Source: Mycobacterium sp. EPa45
Lineage (GTDB): Bacteria > Actinomycetota > Actinomycetes > Mycobacteriales > Mycobacteriaceae
NCBI RefSeq assembly: GCF_001021385.1
Contig: NZ_CP011773.1
Coordinates: 868,001 to 932,000 of the forward strand
Length of the DNA stretch: 64,000 nucleotides
Direction: 5' to 3'
This document shows positions 24,310-32,560 of the stretch, in pieces (the stretch's first letter is position 1; each line of letters opens with the position of its first letter). Position numbers and translations under genes: made by a program. The notes below the pieces were generated by a model. The model searched no databases, was not told the origin of the DNA, and was given only the letters and a program-made list of their open reading frames with translations.

Positions 24310-24642
24310 GTGTCCGAATCTGCAGCTGCCGTCCTCGACGCACTCGGCGACCGGACCCGGCGGTCGATCTTCGAGAAACTGGCCGACGGTCCCGTCGCCG
24401 TCGGCGTCCTCGCCGATCAGCTACCAATCTCGAGGCCTGCTGTCTCGCAACATCTTCGGGTGCTCAAAGAAGCCGGCCTCGTGGTAGAGGCGGCCGAGGG
24501 GACTCGTCGGCTGTATCGGGTCAGTCCAGCCGGGCTGGCCGCCGTGCGGTCCTATCTGGACAGGTTTTGGGAGTCCACCCTCGACAACTTCGCGCTGCTG
24601 GCCGAGGCCGAGGCGCACCGGAAGGCAGGGAAGCCAACATGA
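24310..24642 (+). CDS. ArsR-family transcriptional regulator
   Basis: 110 aa from GTG 24310. Winged helix with LDALGDRTRRSIFEKLADGP at the start and recognition helix ISRPAVSQHLRVLKEAGLV, then the wing EGTRRLYRVSPAG. No metal-binding cysteine motif is visible, so this is the non-metal ArsR subgroup normally paired with an SRPBCC (AHSA1) gene, which overlaps it here by ATGA. It probably represses its own operon through the palindrome at 24266-24295. The effector is unknown. Confidence 0.93.
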   Translation: MSESAAAVLDALGDRTRRSIFEKLADGPVAVGVLADQLPISRPAVSQHLRVLKEAGLVVEAAEGTRRLYRVSPAGLAAVRSYLDRFWESTLDNFALLAEAEAHRKAGKPT

Positions 24643-25109
24643 CGATCCAGTCCACGCCAGACGTGCACGTGACCCGCTCGATCACGGTGCCCCTGGAACC
24701 CGCGGCGGCCTTCGATCTGTTCACCAGCCGGATGACCGAATTCTGGCCGTCGAGCCACTCGATCGGAGCCAATCCCTTTGTAGCGGTGGAGATGGAGCCC
24801 CGAGTCGGCGGCCGTTGGTACGAGCGCAGCGCGGACGGCGTCGAGTGCTCGTGGGGCCGCGTGCTGGCGTGGGAGCCACCGCACCGAGTGGTCCTCGCCT
24901 GGCAGCTCAACGCCGACTGGACATACGATCCCGAGTTCGAGACCGATGTCGAGGTCAGCTTCACCGAGACCGAGCCATGCCGCACGAATGTTCTTCTGCG
25001 CCATGGGCATTTGGAACGGTTCGGGGAGCGCGCCGCCGAGATGCAGGCGACGTTCAAGTCGTCCGGCGCCTGGGAGAGCATCCTCGCCGCGTACCGCGGC
25101 GCGGCCTAG
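24639..25109 (+). CDS. SRPBCC (AHSA1/START-like) domain protein
   Basis: 156 aa from ATG 24639, overlapping the arsR-like stop. START-like helix-grip fold: N-terminal VTRSITVPLEPAAAFDLFT, then VEMEPRVGGRWYERSADGVE, GRVLAWEPPHRVVLAWQ, and the long C-terminal helix ending GAWESILAAYRG. This family binds small hydrophobic ligands or assists Hsp90-like processes; in ArsR-SRPBCC pairs it is usually of unknown ligand. It is convergent with the next gene by 4 bp. Confidence 0.9.
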   Translation: MTIQSTPDVHVTRSITVPLEPAAAFDLFTSRMTEFWPSSHSIGANPFVAVEMEPRVGGRWYERSADGVECSWGRVLAWEPPHRVVLAWQLNADWTYDPEFETDVEVSFTETEPCRTNVLLRHGHLERFGERAAEMQATFKSSGAWESILAAYRGAA

Positions 25110-25507
25110 ACGCCCCAAGCGGTCCACTGATCGATGTCCACCACGATCACCGGACCGTCGAGCGAAACCGACTCATACTGGGGGTATTTCGCGCGCAGAA
25201 GCTCATAGCCGCGCTCGGCCGGCGAATCGTTGTCGTGGATCGTCGCGATCCCGTCGGCGCGTACCCACCACAGCTGCGACCAGTCGTCGTCGTAGTGGTC
25301 GACCAGGATGCTCACCCGAGGGTTCGCTTCGATATTGGCCAGTCGCCGTAGTCGTCGGCCGGATTTCGGCTTGCCGTCCACCGCGGTGTAAAGGATCGAC
25401 TCGGCCACCGCGAACACGATCGGCACCACGTGCGGGGGGCCGTCGGGAATCGTGGTCGCCAGGCTGGCGACCTTCGCGGAGGCGAAGCGATCCGCCGGAT
25501 CGGTCAC
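25106..25507 (-). CDS. PPOX-class flavin/F420-binding protein
   Basis: 133 aa from GTG 25507, overlapping the hydrolase stop (GTGA). Split-barrel fold of the pyridoxamine 5'-phosphate oxidase-like family: VASLATTIPDGPPHVVPIVFAV, SGRRLRRLANIEANPRVSILVDHY and a C-terminal VIVVDIDQWTAWG. It resembles the TIGR03668-type group predicted to use coenzyme F420. It is the last gene of the menE-hydrolase-PPOX run on the minus strand. Substrate unknown. Confidence 0.85.
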   Translation of the reverse strand: MTDPADRFASAKVASLATTIPDGPPHVVPIVFAVAESILYTAVDGKPKSGRRLRRLANIEANPRVSILVDHYDDDWSQLWWVRADGIATIHDNDSPAERGYELLRAKYPQYESVSLDGPVIVVDIDQWTAWGV

Positions 25508-26376
25508 GCCCGGGTGGCGGGCTGTTCGATGTCTGCGCCGGCGGTGCTGGTGATGAAGTCGTCGATCAGTTCGACCACTTCGGTCGGGCGTTCCACCTGG
25601 GGGAAGTGCCCCACGCCGGGCAGCACCTCGAGCCGGACATCGGGCCGCGCCTCGTGTGCGGAGTACGCGTGCTCGACGGGGATGATGGCGTCGGAGTCGC
25701 CCCAGATCGCCATGATCGGCATATCGGCCTTCATGTGCAGCCGGTTCAGCGCGCTGACGGCCTGGCCGCGGTAGTCGACCACCGAGCGCAGCGTGCGCAG
25801 GAAGGCCGCTCGGGTCGCAGCGTCGGAGAATGAACTGTAGGCATTCCAGATCTCGGCGCCTCGCGGGGACGTGATGCCGGCCTTGCCGAACCACGACCGA
25901 ACCCGCTCGCCGAGCGCGAGCACCGGCGGGGGAGCGATGATCGGCATGATCAGCTCCGCGCCGGGTGCTGAAAGCAGCCGCAACGTCCATCCGACGTCGG
26001 GCCCCAGGCCGCCGCTGTTCACGAGTATCAGCCGGTGGCAGTAATCCGGGTGCTGATACAGGAACTGCATGGCCACCCCGCCGCCAAGCGAGTGCCCGAC
26101 GATCGTCGCGTGCGCCACCCCCAGCTCATCGAGCAGATCGCGCAGCCACACCGCGAACGCGCCCAGCGAGTAGTCGCTGCGCGGCTTGGCGGAGTGGCCG
26201 TGACCGAGCAGGTCGGGGGCGATCACCCGGTACTTGCGCGAGAGCGGGCGCACCACCGAACGCCAGGTCTGCGAGCTGCCGGCCATGCCGTGCAGCAGCA
26301 GGATCACCTCGCCCTGCCCCTCATCCAGGTAAGCCACCTGGTCACCGTGCAGGTCGAGATACTTCAGCTCGTCCAT
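25504..26376 (-). CDS. Alpha/beta hydrolase
   Basis: 290 aa from ATG at 26374-26376. Catalytic triad: nucleophile Ser96 in GHSLGG, acid in IWGDSDAIIP, and His in GVGHFPQVE. An oxyanion LLLHGMAGSSQTW segment and a lid domain (about 125-215) are present. It follows menE after 39 bp on the same strand, so it may be cotranscribed. That makes it a candidate for the missing MenH step or for acyl-thioester cleavage in menaquinone synthesis, but the same fold is used for many esters. The function is not fixed by sequence. Confidence 0.88.
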   Translation of the reverse strand: MDELKYLDLHGDQVAYLDEGQGEVILLLHGMAGSSQTWRSVVRPLSRKYRVIAPDLLGHGHSAKPRSDYSLGAFAVWLRDLLDELGVAHATIVGHSLGGGVAMQFLYQHPDYCHRLILVNSGGLGPDVGWTLRLLSAPGAELIMPIIAPPPVLALGERVRSWFGKAGITSPRGAEIWNAYSSFSDAATRAAFLRTLRSVVDYRGQAVSALNRLHMKADMPIMAIWGDSDAIIPVEHAYSAHEARPDVRLEVLPGVGHFPQVERPTEVVELIDDFITSTAGADIEQPATRA

Positions 26377-26415
26377 ACCTGTCTGTCCCCTCTATAAGAC
26401 TGCGTAAACCATTGT

Positions 26416-27561
26416 TCACCAGCCGTAGCCGCCAGGCAGATCCCCGCCGTTCGCGAACCGCTCGCGCAGCGCCCGGCGGTCCAGCTTGCCGATGCCGCGG
26501 CGCGGCAGCTCGTCGAGAATGTGCAGCTCACGGGGTGCGGCAGTCGAATCCAGCGACTCCGCGAGGTACTCCCGAATGTCGTCCAGACTGGGTTCGAGCG
26601 CGCCAGTGAGAAGCACCACTGCGGCCGCCACCCGCTCACCGAGCCGGTCATCCTGGAGCCCGAACACCGCACAATCGGCGATCGCCGGATGCTGCGAGAG
26701 CACGGCCTCAACCGGTGCGGGCATGACCGTCAGGCCCCCGGTGCTGATGGCTTCGTCGACCCGGCCCAGCACCCGCAGGCGGCCTTCCTCGTCGATCGTG
26801 CCGAGGTCGTCGGTCCGGAACCAACCGGGTTCGGCGAACGGATCAGGATCCGGTGGATTCCGATAGCCCATGGCCAGCGTGGGGCCGCCGATCACGATGC
26901 GGCCCTCGCCTGGCTCGGCGCCGTCGTCGAGTCGGATCGTCACTCCGGTCAGCGGTACGCCGTCGTAGACACAGCCCCCGGCTGTCTCGCTGGAACCGTA
27001 CGTCCGCACCACCTCGATCCCGGCGGCCGCCGCACCGTCGAGGACCGGCCGCGGTGCGGGACCGCCGCCGAGCAGCACCGCGTCGAGATCGGCGAGGGCC
27101 GCGGTGGCCTCGGAATCCAGCAGCGCCTTGGCCAGCTGGGTGGCGACCAATGCGGTGTATCGCCGGCCGGAGCCCAATTGGGCCACCGCCGTTGGCAATT
27201 GGCTGACGTCGAAACCGGCTGAGATGTCCAGCTCGACGGGAACCGTGCCGGCTTGCAGGCTGCGGACCAGCACCTGTATTCCGGCGATGTGATGCGACGG
27301 CAACGCCAACAACCAGGTGCCCGGGCCGCCGAGGTGGTCCAGGGTCGCCGACGCGCTGGCGATCAGCGCCGCCGGCGTCAGCATCGCACCCTTCGGGGTT
27401 CCGGTGGTTCCCGACGTCGACACCACCAGTGCCACGGCGTCATCGATCTCTTCGCCGACTCGCAAAGACGTTGTCAGCAACTCGCTTTCGCGCAGGTCAC
27501 CGGCGGGAATGGGAACCAGCGGCGCGTCTCGTCCGTCGAGGACGCCATCCAGGGCAGCCAT
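26416..27561 (-). CDS. menE: o-Succinylbenzoate--CoA ligase MenE
   Basis: 381 aa from the first canonical start, ATG 27559-27561. ANL-superfamily ligase: P-loop VSTSGTTGTPKG, RTYGSSETAGG, and the hinge and C-terminal lysine motif LPRRGIGKLDRRAL. It activates o-succinylbenzoate to its CoA thioester for MenB. In-frame codons upstream (27562-27615) encode TLRALAIPPGPSAQSL, which looks like the conserved start of actinobacterial MenE proteins, but they contain no ATG, GTG or TTG. An AUA at 27613-27615 sits on the upstream gene's TAA, 6-7 bases after GAGGA. The real protein may be 399 aa. Equivalent to Rv0542c. Confidence 0.92.
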   Translation of the reverse strand: MAALDGVLDGRDAPLVPIPAGDLRESELLTTSLRVGEEIDDAVALVVSTSGTTGTPKGAMLTPAALIASASATLDHLGGPGTWLLALPSHHIAGIQVLVRSLQAGTVPVELDISAGFDVSQLPTAVAQLGSGRRYTALVATQLAKALLDSEATAALADLDAVLLGGGPAPRPVLDGAAAAGIEVVRTYGSSETAGGCVYDGVPLTGVTIRLDDGAEPGEGRIVIGGPTLAMGYRNPPDPDPFAEPGWFRTDDLGTIDEEGRLRVLGRVDEAISTGGLTVMPAPVEAVLSQHPAIADCAVFGLQDDRLGERVAAAVVLLTGALEPSLDDIREYLAESLDSTAAPRELHILDELPRRGIGKLDRRALRERFANGGDLPGGYGW

Positions 27562-27611
27562 CAGTGACTGCGCCGACGGGCCGGGCGGGATGGCGAGCGC
27601 TCGCAGAGTGG

Positions 27612-27914
27612 TTATTCGACGTCCTCACTGTCTCGCGGATCGTCCAGCGGCCAGCCGTAGGTGGCCAGCCTGTCATGGACCCGGTCGATGTCCTCCGGAG
27701 TGGGCAACGCGTCGGTGATCTCAGTGATCAGTACCCCGATGTCGATGTGGTCGAACGCCCCCCGCTCGAGCAGTGCGTTGGCCACCGCGATGACCTCCTC
27801 GTCGCTCAACCGCCGCCGCAGCAGGGCAAACAACGGCACCTGGTCGGGGTGCGGGACCCCGTCGGGGTAACCGGCTTTGATCCAGGCCACGATCTTGGTG
27901 ATGAAGTTGGTCAC
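27612..27914 (-). CDS. DUF3349 protein (Rv0543c-like)
   Basis: 100 aa from GTG at 27912-27914, eight bases after GGGAG; the longer open frame upstream lacks a ribosome site and family similarity. A small helical protein: IVAWIKAGYPDGVP, LLRRRLSDEEVIAVANALLERG, then TPEDIDRVHDRLATYGWPLDD. Same length as Rv0543c and the same place beside menE. A paralogue lies at 29721-30029 on the other strand. Structure-only families of this type have no assigned function. The stop overlaps the predicted true menE start. Confidence 0.88.
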   Translation of the reverse strand: MTNFITKIVAWIKAGYPDGVPHPDQVPLFALLRRRLSDEEVIAVANALLERGAFDHIDIGVLITEITDALPTPEDIDRVHDRLATYGWPLDDPRDSEDVE

Positions 27915-28143
27915 CGCAGCATCTCCCTTGCGGGGGGCGTTAGGCGCCCGGTTGACTCGTGAGAATTCTAGTCGGCATCGATTTGCCGCGCCTCCGGTGT
28001 ACCCCCGCTGTGTCGGCCCGGGGGAAGCACTGACGGCTGGTAGGTTAACTGTCGATGAACACCTGCGGGACGTTCGCAAATGCCCAGTTCGAGGACTTTT
28101 GGCAACTGGTCAAAGGACCCTCCGAACCACCAGAATCTCAGTC

Positions 28144-29400
28144 ATGAGCACGGAGATGATCATCCTGGTGCTATTGATTGCCACCGCGTTGGCATTCGAT
28201 TTCACCAACGGATTCCATGACACGGGCAACGCCATGGCGACGTCGATCGCCACGGGTGCGTTGAAGCCCAAGACTGCTGTGCTGCTCGCCGGAATCCTGA
28301 ATCTGGTCGGCGCGTTCCTGTCCGTCGAGGTGGCGGTCACGGTGACGACGTCGGTCCTGAAGGTTCAGGACGCCAAGACCGGCCACCTGCTGTCCGGCAT
28401 CGACGCGTCGATGGGATTGACCATCATCTTCGCCGGCCTGATCGGCGGCATTCTGTGGAACCTGCTGACCTGGCTGTTCGGCATTCCGTCGAGCTCCTCG
28501 CACGCGCTGTTCGGTGGCTTGATCGGCGCCGGGCTGGCTGCGCTGGGCAGCAGCGGCGTCAACTGGACCGGTGTCACCCAGAAGGTGCTGATCCCCGCCA
28601 TCGCCGCACCGGTCATTGCGGGCCTCGTCGCCGCGGCAGGCACCTGGCTGGTGTACCGCATCACCCGCAAGGTGCTGGTGCGCCGGCGCGAAGAAGGCTT
28701 CCGCTGGGGTCAGATCGCAACCGCGTCGCTGGTCGCTCTCTCGCACGGCACCAACGACGCGCAGAAGACCATGGGTGTCATCGCCTTGGCCCTGATCACC
28801 ACCGGTCACCTGACCGGCGACGTGAAGAAGGACGGCCTGCCGTTCTGGATCATCCTGAGCTGCGCGCTGGCCATCGGGCTGGGCACCTACATCGGCGGCT
28901 GGCGCGTCATCCGCACGCTCGGCAAGGGTCTCGTCGAGATCGAGTCGCCGCAGGGCCTCGCCGCCGAAGCCTCCTCGGCCGCAATCATTCTCAGCTCGTC
29001 CGCCGCCGGTATGGCGCTGTCCACCACCCACGTCGCCACCGGCTCCATCCTCGGTAGCGGCGTCGGCAAGCCCGGCGCCGAGGTGCGCTGGGCCGTGGCC
29101 GGACGGATGGCGGTGGCCTGGCTGGTCACCCTGCCGGCCGCCGCCCTCGTCGGTGCGCTGGCGTACTGGTTGTCCTACATCGTCAAGGACGTCAGTGGCT
29201 CGCAGCTGATGGGCGACGGCCTGATCTTCCTGGTCCTGGTTGGCTTGTCCTTCTACATGTGGTGGCGCGCCCAGCAGCAGAAGGTCGACCACAGCAACGT
29301 CAACGCGGATTGGGACACGTCGACCAACTCCGTGGTGCCCGCGGAGGTTCGGGCAGCCACGAAGGATGCGAAGACGGCTGAGCCCACGGCCTCAGTCTGA
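28144..29400 (+). CDS. pitA: Low-affinity inorganic phosphate transporter (Pit family)
   Basis: 418 aa from ATG 28144; the frame is open upstream but crosses the intergenic region. About ten membrane helices. The two PHO-4 signatures are present: FDFTNGFHDTGNAMATSI near residue 20 and ALSHGTNDAQKTMG near residue 200, plus SSSSHALFGG and LSTTHVATGSI. Pit transporters move metal-phosphate complexes with protons. It is the size of Rv0545c, but here on the opposite strand relative to menE. The 229-bp upstream gap contains a -10-like TAGGTT at 28041-28046. Confidence 0.93.
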   Translation: MSTEMIILVLLIATALAFDFTNGFHDTGNAMATSIATGALKPKTAVLLAGILNLVGAFLSVEVAVTVTTSVLKVQDAKTGHLLSGIDASMGLTIIFAGLIGGILWNLLTWLFGIPSSSSHALFGGLIGAGLAALGSSGVNWTGVTQKVLIPAIAAPVIAGLVAAAGTWLVYRITRKVLVRRREEGFRWGQIATASLVALSHGTNDAQKTMGVIALALITTGHLTGDVKKDGLPFWIILSCALAIGLGTYIGGWRVIRTLGKGLVEIESPQGLAAEASSAAIILSSSAAGMALSTTHVATGSILGSGVGKPGAEVRWAVAGRMAVAWLVTLPAAALVGALAYWLSYIVKDVSGSQLMGDGLIFLVLVGLSFYMWWRAQQQKVDHSNVNADWDTSTNSVVPAEVRAATKDAKTAEPTASV

Positions 29401-29428
29401 TCACCGCGACAAGCAATAAGGACACGTG

Positions 29429-29713
29429 ATGACGTACTTCGAAGCCATCTTCAAGGTTCTGGTGGTCGGGCTGATCCTCGGCGCGGGCCTGCCTGCACTG
29501 TTCGCGACCGGCATGCTGGCGTACTCGTTCGGCGCCGGCGGCGAGGAAGCCGACCATGCGATCCACAAGCCCAACCCGGCGCTCAAGGCCCTGGGCATCC
29601 TGCTGTTCCTCTTCGTCGCGCTGGTGATCCTGACGGCCGTCGCCTGGATCACCCGGGCCACGATCATCCACCACTTCGGTGTCGACCTGTTCCCGATGCT
29701 GCCCAAGAAGTGA
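29429..29713 (+). CDS. Small membrane protein linked to pit (Rv0544c-like)
   Basis: 94 aa from ATG 29429, six bases after AAGGA; GTG 29426 is in frame but too close. Two membrane helices: FKVLVVGLILGAGLPALFATG and ALGILLFLFVALVILTAVAWI, separated by a short acidic loop (GEEADHAIHKP). It lies 28 bp after pit and just before a DUF3349 gene, the same trio seen as Rv0543c-Rv0544c-Rv0545c. It may be an accessory subunit of the phosphate transporter; this is inferred from synteny only. Confidence 0.82.
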   Translation: MTYFEAIFKVLVVGLILGAGLPALFATGMLAYSFGAGGEEADHAIHKPNPALKALGILLFLFVALVILTAVAWITRATIIHHFGVDLFPMLPKK

Positions 29714-29720
29714 GATTGCG

Positions 29721-30029
29721 ATGACCATCCAACAGCAACCCGCATTCCTCGAGAACGTTCTCGGCTGGCTGCACAAGGGCTACCCCGAGGGCGTGCCGCC
29801 CACGGACTATTACCCACTACTGGCCTTGCTGAAGAGGTCGCTGTCGGAAGACGAGGTCGTTCAGGCGGCCCAATCGATTTTGCGCGCAGCCGATTTCGAC
29901 ACCCCGGTGCGGGAGGAGCAGATCCGCGACGCCATCCGCGAGGTCACCGCGAAGGACCCCAGTCCCGATGAGCTGAACCAGGTTGCGGCACGGCTGGCTT
30001 CGGTGGGCTGGCCGCTCGAATCCCACTAG
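29721..30029 (+). CDS. DUF3349 protein, second copy in the locus
   Basis: 102 aa from ATG 29721. Paralogue of the 27612-27914 product: shared WLHKGYPEGVP, LALLKRSLSEDEVVQAA and RLASVGWPLES. It follows the pit-linked membrane gene by 7 bp, so by position it is the better match to the M. tuberculosis trio than the copy beside menE. It overlaps the next gene tail-to-tail by 4 bp. Function unknown. Confidence 0.87.
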   Translation: MTIQQQPAFLENVLGWLHKGYPEGVPPTDYYPLLALLKRSLSEDEVVQAAQSILRAADFDTPVREEQIRDAIREVTAKDPSPDELNQVAARLASVGWPLESH

Positions 30030-30412
30030 CCTCGCGTATCGCGGCGCAGCGGGTGATCCTCGGGGACCTGCACGAAAATCAATGTGATCCCGTCGGGATC
30101 GTTGACGTGCATTTCGTGTAACCCCCACGGTTCGCGCCTGGCCTCCCGCGCGATCTCGACTCCGCGGCCCGACAGCTCGTCCTGGGTGGCGTAGAGATCG
30201 CGCACCTGCAGCCACAGCGACGCGGGGAACGGGCCGCCGAGGCTCGGGGGTGCGCCGTGACCCGCCAGCTCGATCAACGACTGGCCGGCATAGAACACCG
30301 TGCCGCCGCTGTATTCGCGGGCGATGGCCAAGCCGAGCGCGTCGCGGTAGAAATCCACCGACCGTTCGTAATCCGCCGGGCGGAGCAGCATCCGACTCGC
30401 GAGGATCTCCAT
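30026..30412 (-). CDS. VOC-family (glyoxalase/bleomycin-resistance fold) protein
   Basis: 128 aa from ATG at 30410-30412, the length recalled for Rv0546c. Two beta-alpha-beta-beta-beta units: RPADYERSVDFYRDALGLAI in the first and HEMHVNDPDGITLIFVQVP in the second, with family metal-site residues in FYAGQSLIELAG and the final LIF strand. It could be a glyoxalase, dioxygenase or resistance protein; no specific motif decides. It lies 15 bp downstream of the SDR gene on the same strand. Confidence 0.85.
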   Translation of the reverse strand: MEILASRMLLRPADYERSVDFYRDALGLAIAREYSGGTVFYAGQSLIELAGHGAPPSLGGPFPASLWLQVRDLYATQDELSGRGVEIAREARREPWGLHEMHVNDPDGITLIFVQVPEDHPLRRDTRG

Positions 30413-30427
30413 GCCGTCGTGTCTACC

Positions 30428-31276
30428 TCAGTTCGGCTGTAGGCGCTGACGCTTCATGGCCCGGTTCATCGCACCGGGCGCGACGACGTCGAGCGCGCGG
30501 GCGGTGACGGCCATGCGGGGGGCGATGCGCACCGGGCGGTGCCGGGCCGCCTCGATCATCCATTCGCCGGCCTCCTCGGGGGTCAGCGCGGGCAGCCCGT
30601 CGTATTCCTTGGTAGGGGCGATCATCGCGGTGGCCACCAACGGGTAGTAGAGCGTCGTGGAATGCACGCCCCGACTGGACCATTCGGTCTCGATGACGCG
30701 ACTGACCGCGCTGAGCGCAGACTTCGATGCGTTGTACACGCCGAACAGCGGCGAGGCTTCGCTGAACACACCCCAGGTCGCGACGTTGATGATGTGCCCG
30801 TCGCGGCGCTCCATCATCCCGGGTGCCAGCCCGCGGATGAGGCGCAGCGGGGAGAAGTAGTTCAGCATCATCGTGCGTTCGACGTCGTGCCAACGGTCGA
30901 GCGATTCGGCCAGCGGCCGCCGGATCGACCGGCCGGCGTTGTTCACCAGGATGTCGACCGCGCCCACGTCCTGCGCCAGCGCGTCCACGGCGTCGAGGTC
31001 GGACAGGTCGCAGGGCATTGCGGTCGCGCAGCCTCCGGCGTCGGTGATGCGGTCGACGACCTCGGCGAGTAGGTCTTCGCGCCGCGCGACCACGATGACG
31101 TCGCACCCCTCGGCGGCGAACAGCTCAGCGCCGGCGGCCCCGATTCCGGAGGAGGCGCCGGTGATGAGCACTCGCTTGCCACGCAGGTCGATGGTGATCC
31201 CGGTCGGCAGGCTCAGTGGCGGCCGCATGCCGGTCAGGGCGATGGCCTCGGTCAGTTTGCGGCGCAGGGGATTCAC
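30428..31276 (-). CDS. Short-chain dehydrogenase/reductase (Rv0547c-like)
   Basis: 282 aa. Classical SDR: cofactor motif GASSGIGA near residue 40, NNAG, and active site YNASKSALSAVSR. The ARRED segment after beta-2 suggests NADP preference. The C-terminal helix AMNRAMKRQRLQPN is extended and basic. It matches Rv0547c in type and position. Substrate unknown; it probably forms a unit with the VOC gene downstream. Confidence 0.9.
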   Translation of the reverse strand: MNPLRRKLTEAIALTGMRPPLSLPTGITIDLRGKRVLITGASSGIGAAGAELFAAEGCDVIVVARREDLLAEVVDRITDAGGCATAMPCDLSDLDAVDALAQDVGAVDILVNNAGRSIRRPLAESLDRWHDVERTMMLNYFSPLRLIRGLAPGMMERRDGHIINVATWGVFSEASPLFGVYNASKSALSAVSRVIETEWSSRGVHSTTLYYPLVATAMIAPTKEYDGLPALTPEEAGEWMIEAARHRPVRIAPRMAVTARALDVVAPGAMNRAMKRQRLQPN

Positions 31277-31346
31277 GGCTGCTGAGTCTATGTCCGCCAG
31301 ACTTGGGCGCGGTTACCGGCGCTGTCCGGGGTTGCCGCGCCGAAGA

Positions 31347-32411
31347 TCAGGCAGCCAGTGGTGCGCTGGCCGCCTCGGCAAGCACCGCGGTCGTGGTCTC
31401 GTAGCTGTCCGCCTGCCATGCCCGCATGAACACCTTCAGCGGCACGGCCACGCCGCCCCTGTCCATGCCGCTGTCATTGATGTACACGGTGTGGGTTGTC
31501 GCGTTGACGGCGATCACCGAGATCTCGTGGTCTGCTGCTTCGGCGACGGCACCGGGCGGCGGGGTTGCGTTGACGTACTTCCAGATCGCGTCTGCTTTCA
31601 CGCCGACCATGATCGCCTTACCGGATTGGAGCGCCGCTTCCAGATCGTGCAGGGCCTTGGCGCCCTGTGTCTTCCGGTAGTCGTCTTTCGTGGTCGCGTC
31701 GATACCGTTGAGCCGCAACAGCTCTTCGGCGTCTCCGATCGCAACGCGGTCTTCGGTGTTGAGGCCCAGGTACATCTTCCTGGTGGGGTCGACGACACTC
31801 TGGGTGCTCGTTGCCTGGTCGGCGATCTGCTGTTCGGACGGCATCGTGCCCTTGAGTTGGCCGATCACCGAGGCCGTCGCCATCAGCACGCAGTTCTCGG
31901 CGCTTTGAGTCGCCCAGTACTTGGCGTTGTCCAGGTTTCCGTAGATCTTCTGCGGCGCAGGCTTGCCGCTCAGCACGCGGGTCAGACCGGCGATGTCGCG
32001 CTTGATCTCGGTCTCGGCGCGCTGTTCCAGGGCGACGAGGTCTCGGCGGGCGTTCTGCACCGCGCCTTCCACCGCCTGCTGCACCTCGACCGGTGTGGGT
32101 AGATGCGGCGCCGCGGGCGTGGCATTGGCGGTGGCCAACGATGTCGAGACGCTGGCCGGCACCGCGCTGATCGGCGACGAGTTCTGTGCCGCAGCAGGTT
32201 TGGCCGTGCGCAACGCCGACCGCGTGGTGGCGTGGTCGCGGCCCGACGAGGCGGCGTGCGACGAATTGGCCGAGCCGGCCCCGGAGTGGCCGGTATCGCC
32301 GGGCGCGGCCGATGCGACGCCGCCGTCGCAGCCCAGTGCGATCAGGAATCCGACGCCTACCCCGAACGCGAGCGTTCCGGCCTGGCCGATACGACGTGCT
32401 GATGCCACCAA
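31347..32411 (-). CDS. Secreted protein with C39-like cysteine peptidase fold
   Basis: 354 aa from ATG at 32409-32411. N-terminal signal (SARRIGQAGTLAFGVGVGF, cleavage probably near VASAAP, residue 36), then ~65 residues of Ser/Ala-rich linker. The C-terminal domain has catalytic-type Cys174 in WATQSAENCVLMATASVIGQ, His in ADHEISVIAVN and VYINDSG, the C39-like papain fold order. It may be an exported peptidase or amidase acting at the cell wall, or a degenerate binding domain. No partner toxin or transporter is adjacent. Confidence 0.75.
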   Translation of the reverse strand: MVASARRIGQAGTLAFGVGVGFLIALGCDGGVASAAPGDTGHSGAGSANSSHAASSGRDHATTRSALRTAKPAAAQNSSPISAVPASVSTSLATANATPAAPHLPTPVEVQQAVEGAVQNARRDLVALEQRAETEIKRDIAGLTRVLSGKPAPQKIYGNLDNAKYWATQSAENCVLMATASVIGQLKGTMPSEQQIADQATSTQSVVDPTRKMYLGLNTEDRVAIGDAEELLRLNGIDATTKDDYRKTQGAKALHDLEAALQSGKAIMVGVKADAIWKYVNATPPPGAVAEAADHEISVIAVNATTHTVYINDSGMDRGGVAVPLKVFMRAWQADSYETTTAVLAEAASAPLAA

Positions 32412-32560
32412 AGCCCCCTTGACCCGACGCGCGGCCGCGCGTAACTCACGTGATGGTAGCTACGACTGCCTTCCTCTGGGCGTGAAACGCACTGGGTGTT
32501 CGCCTGATCGTGGTGCTGGTAAGTATTTGCTCTGAGCGCGGCAGGGTGAACGGGAGAATC

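Noticed and set aside
28041..28143. Possible RegX3/PhoP boxes upstream of pit
   Set aside because: GTTCG occurs at 28071 and 28087, but spacing and sequence do not fit the known direct-repeat consensus.
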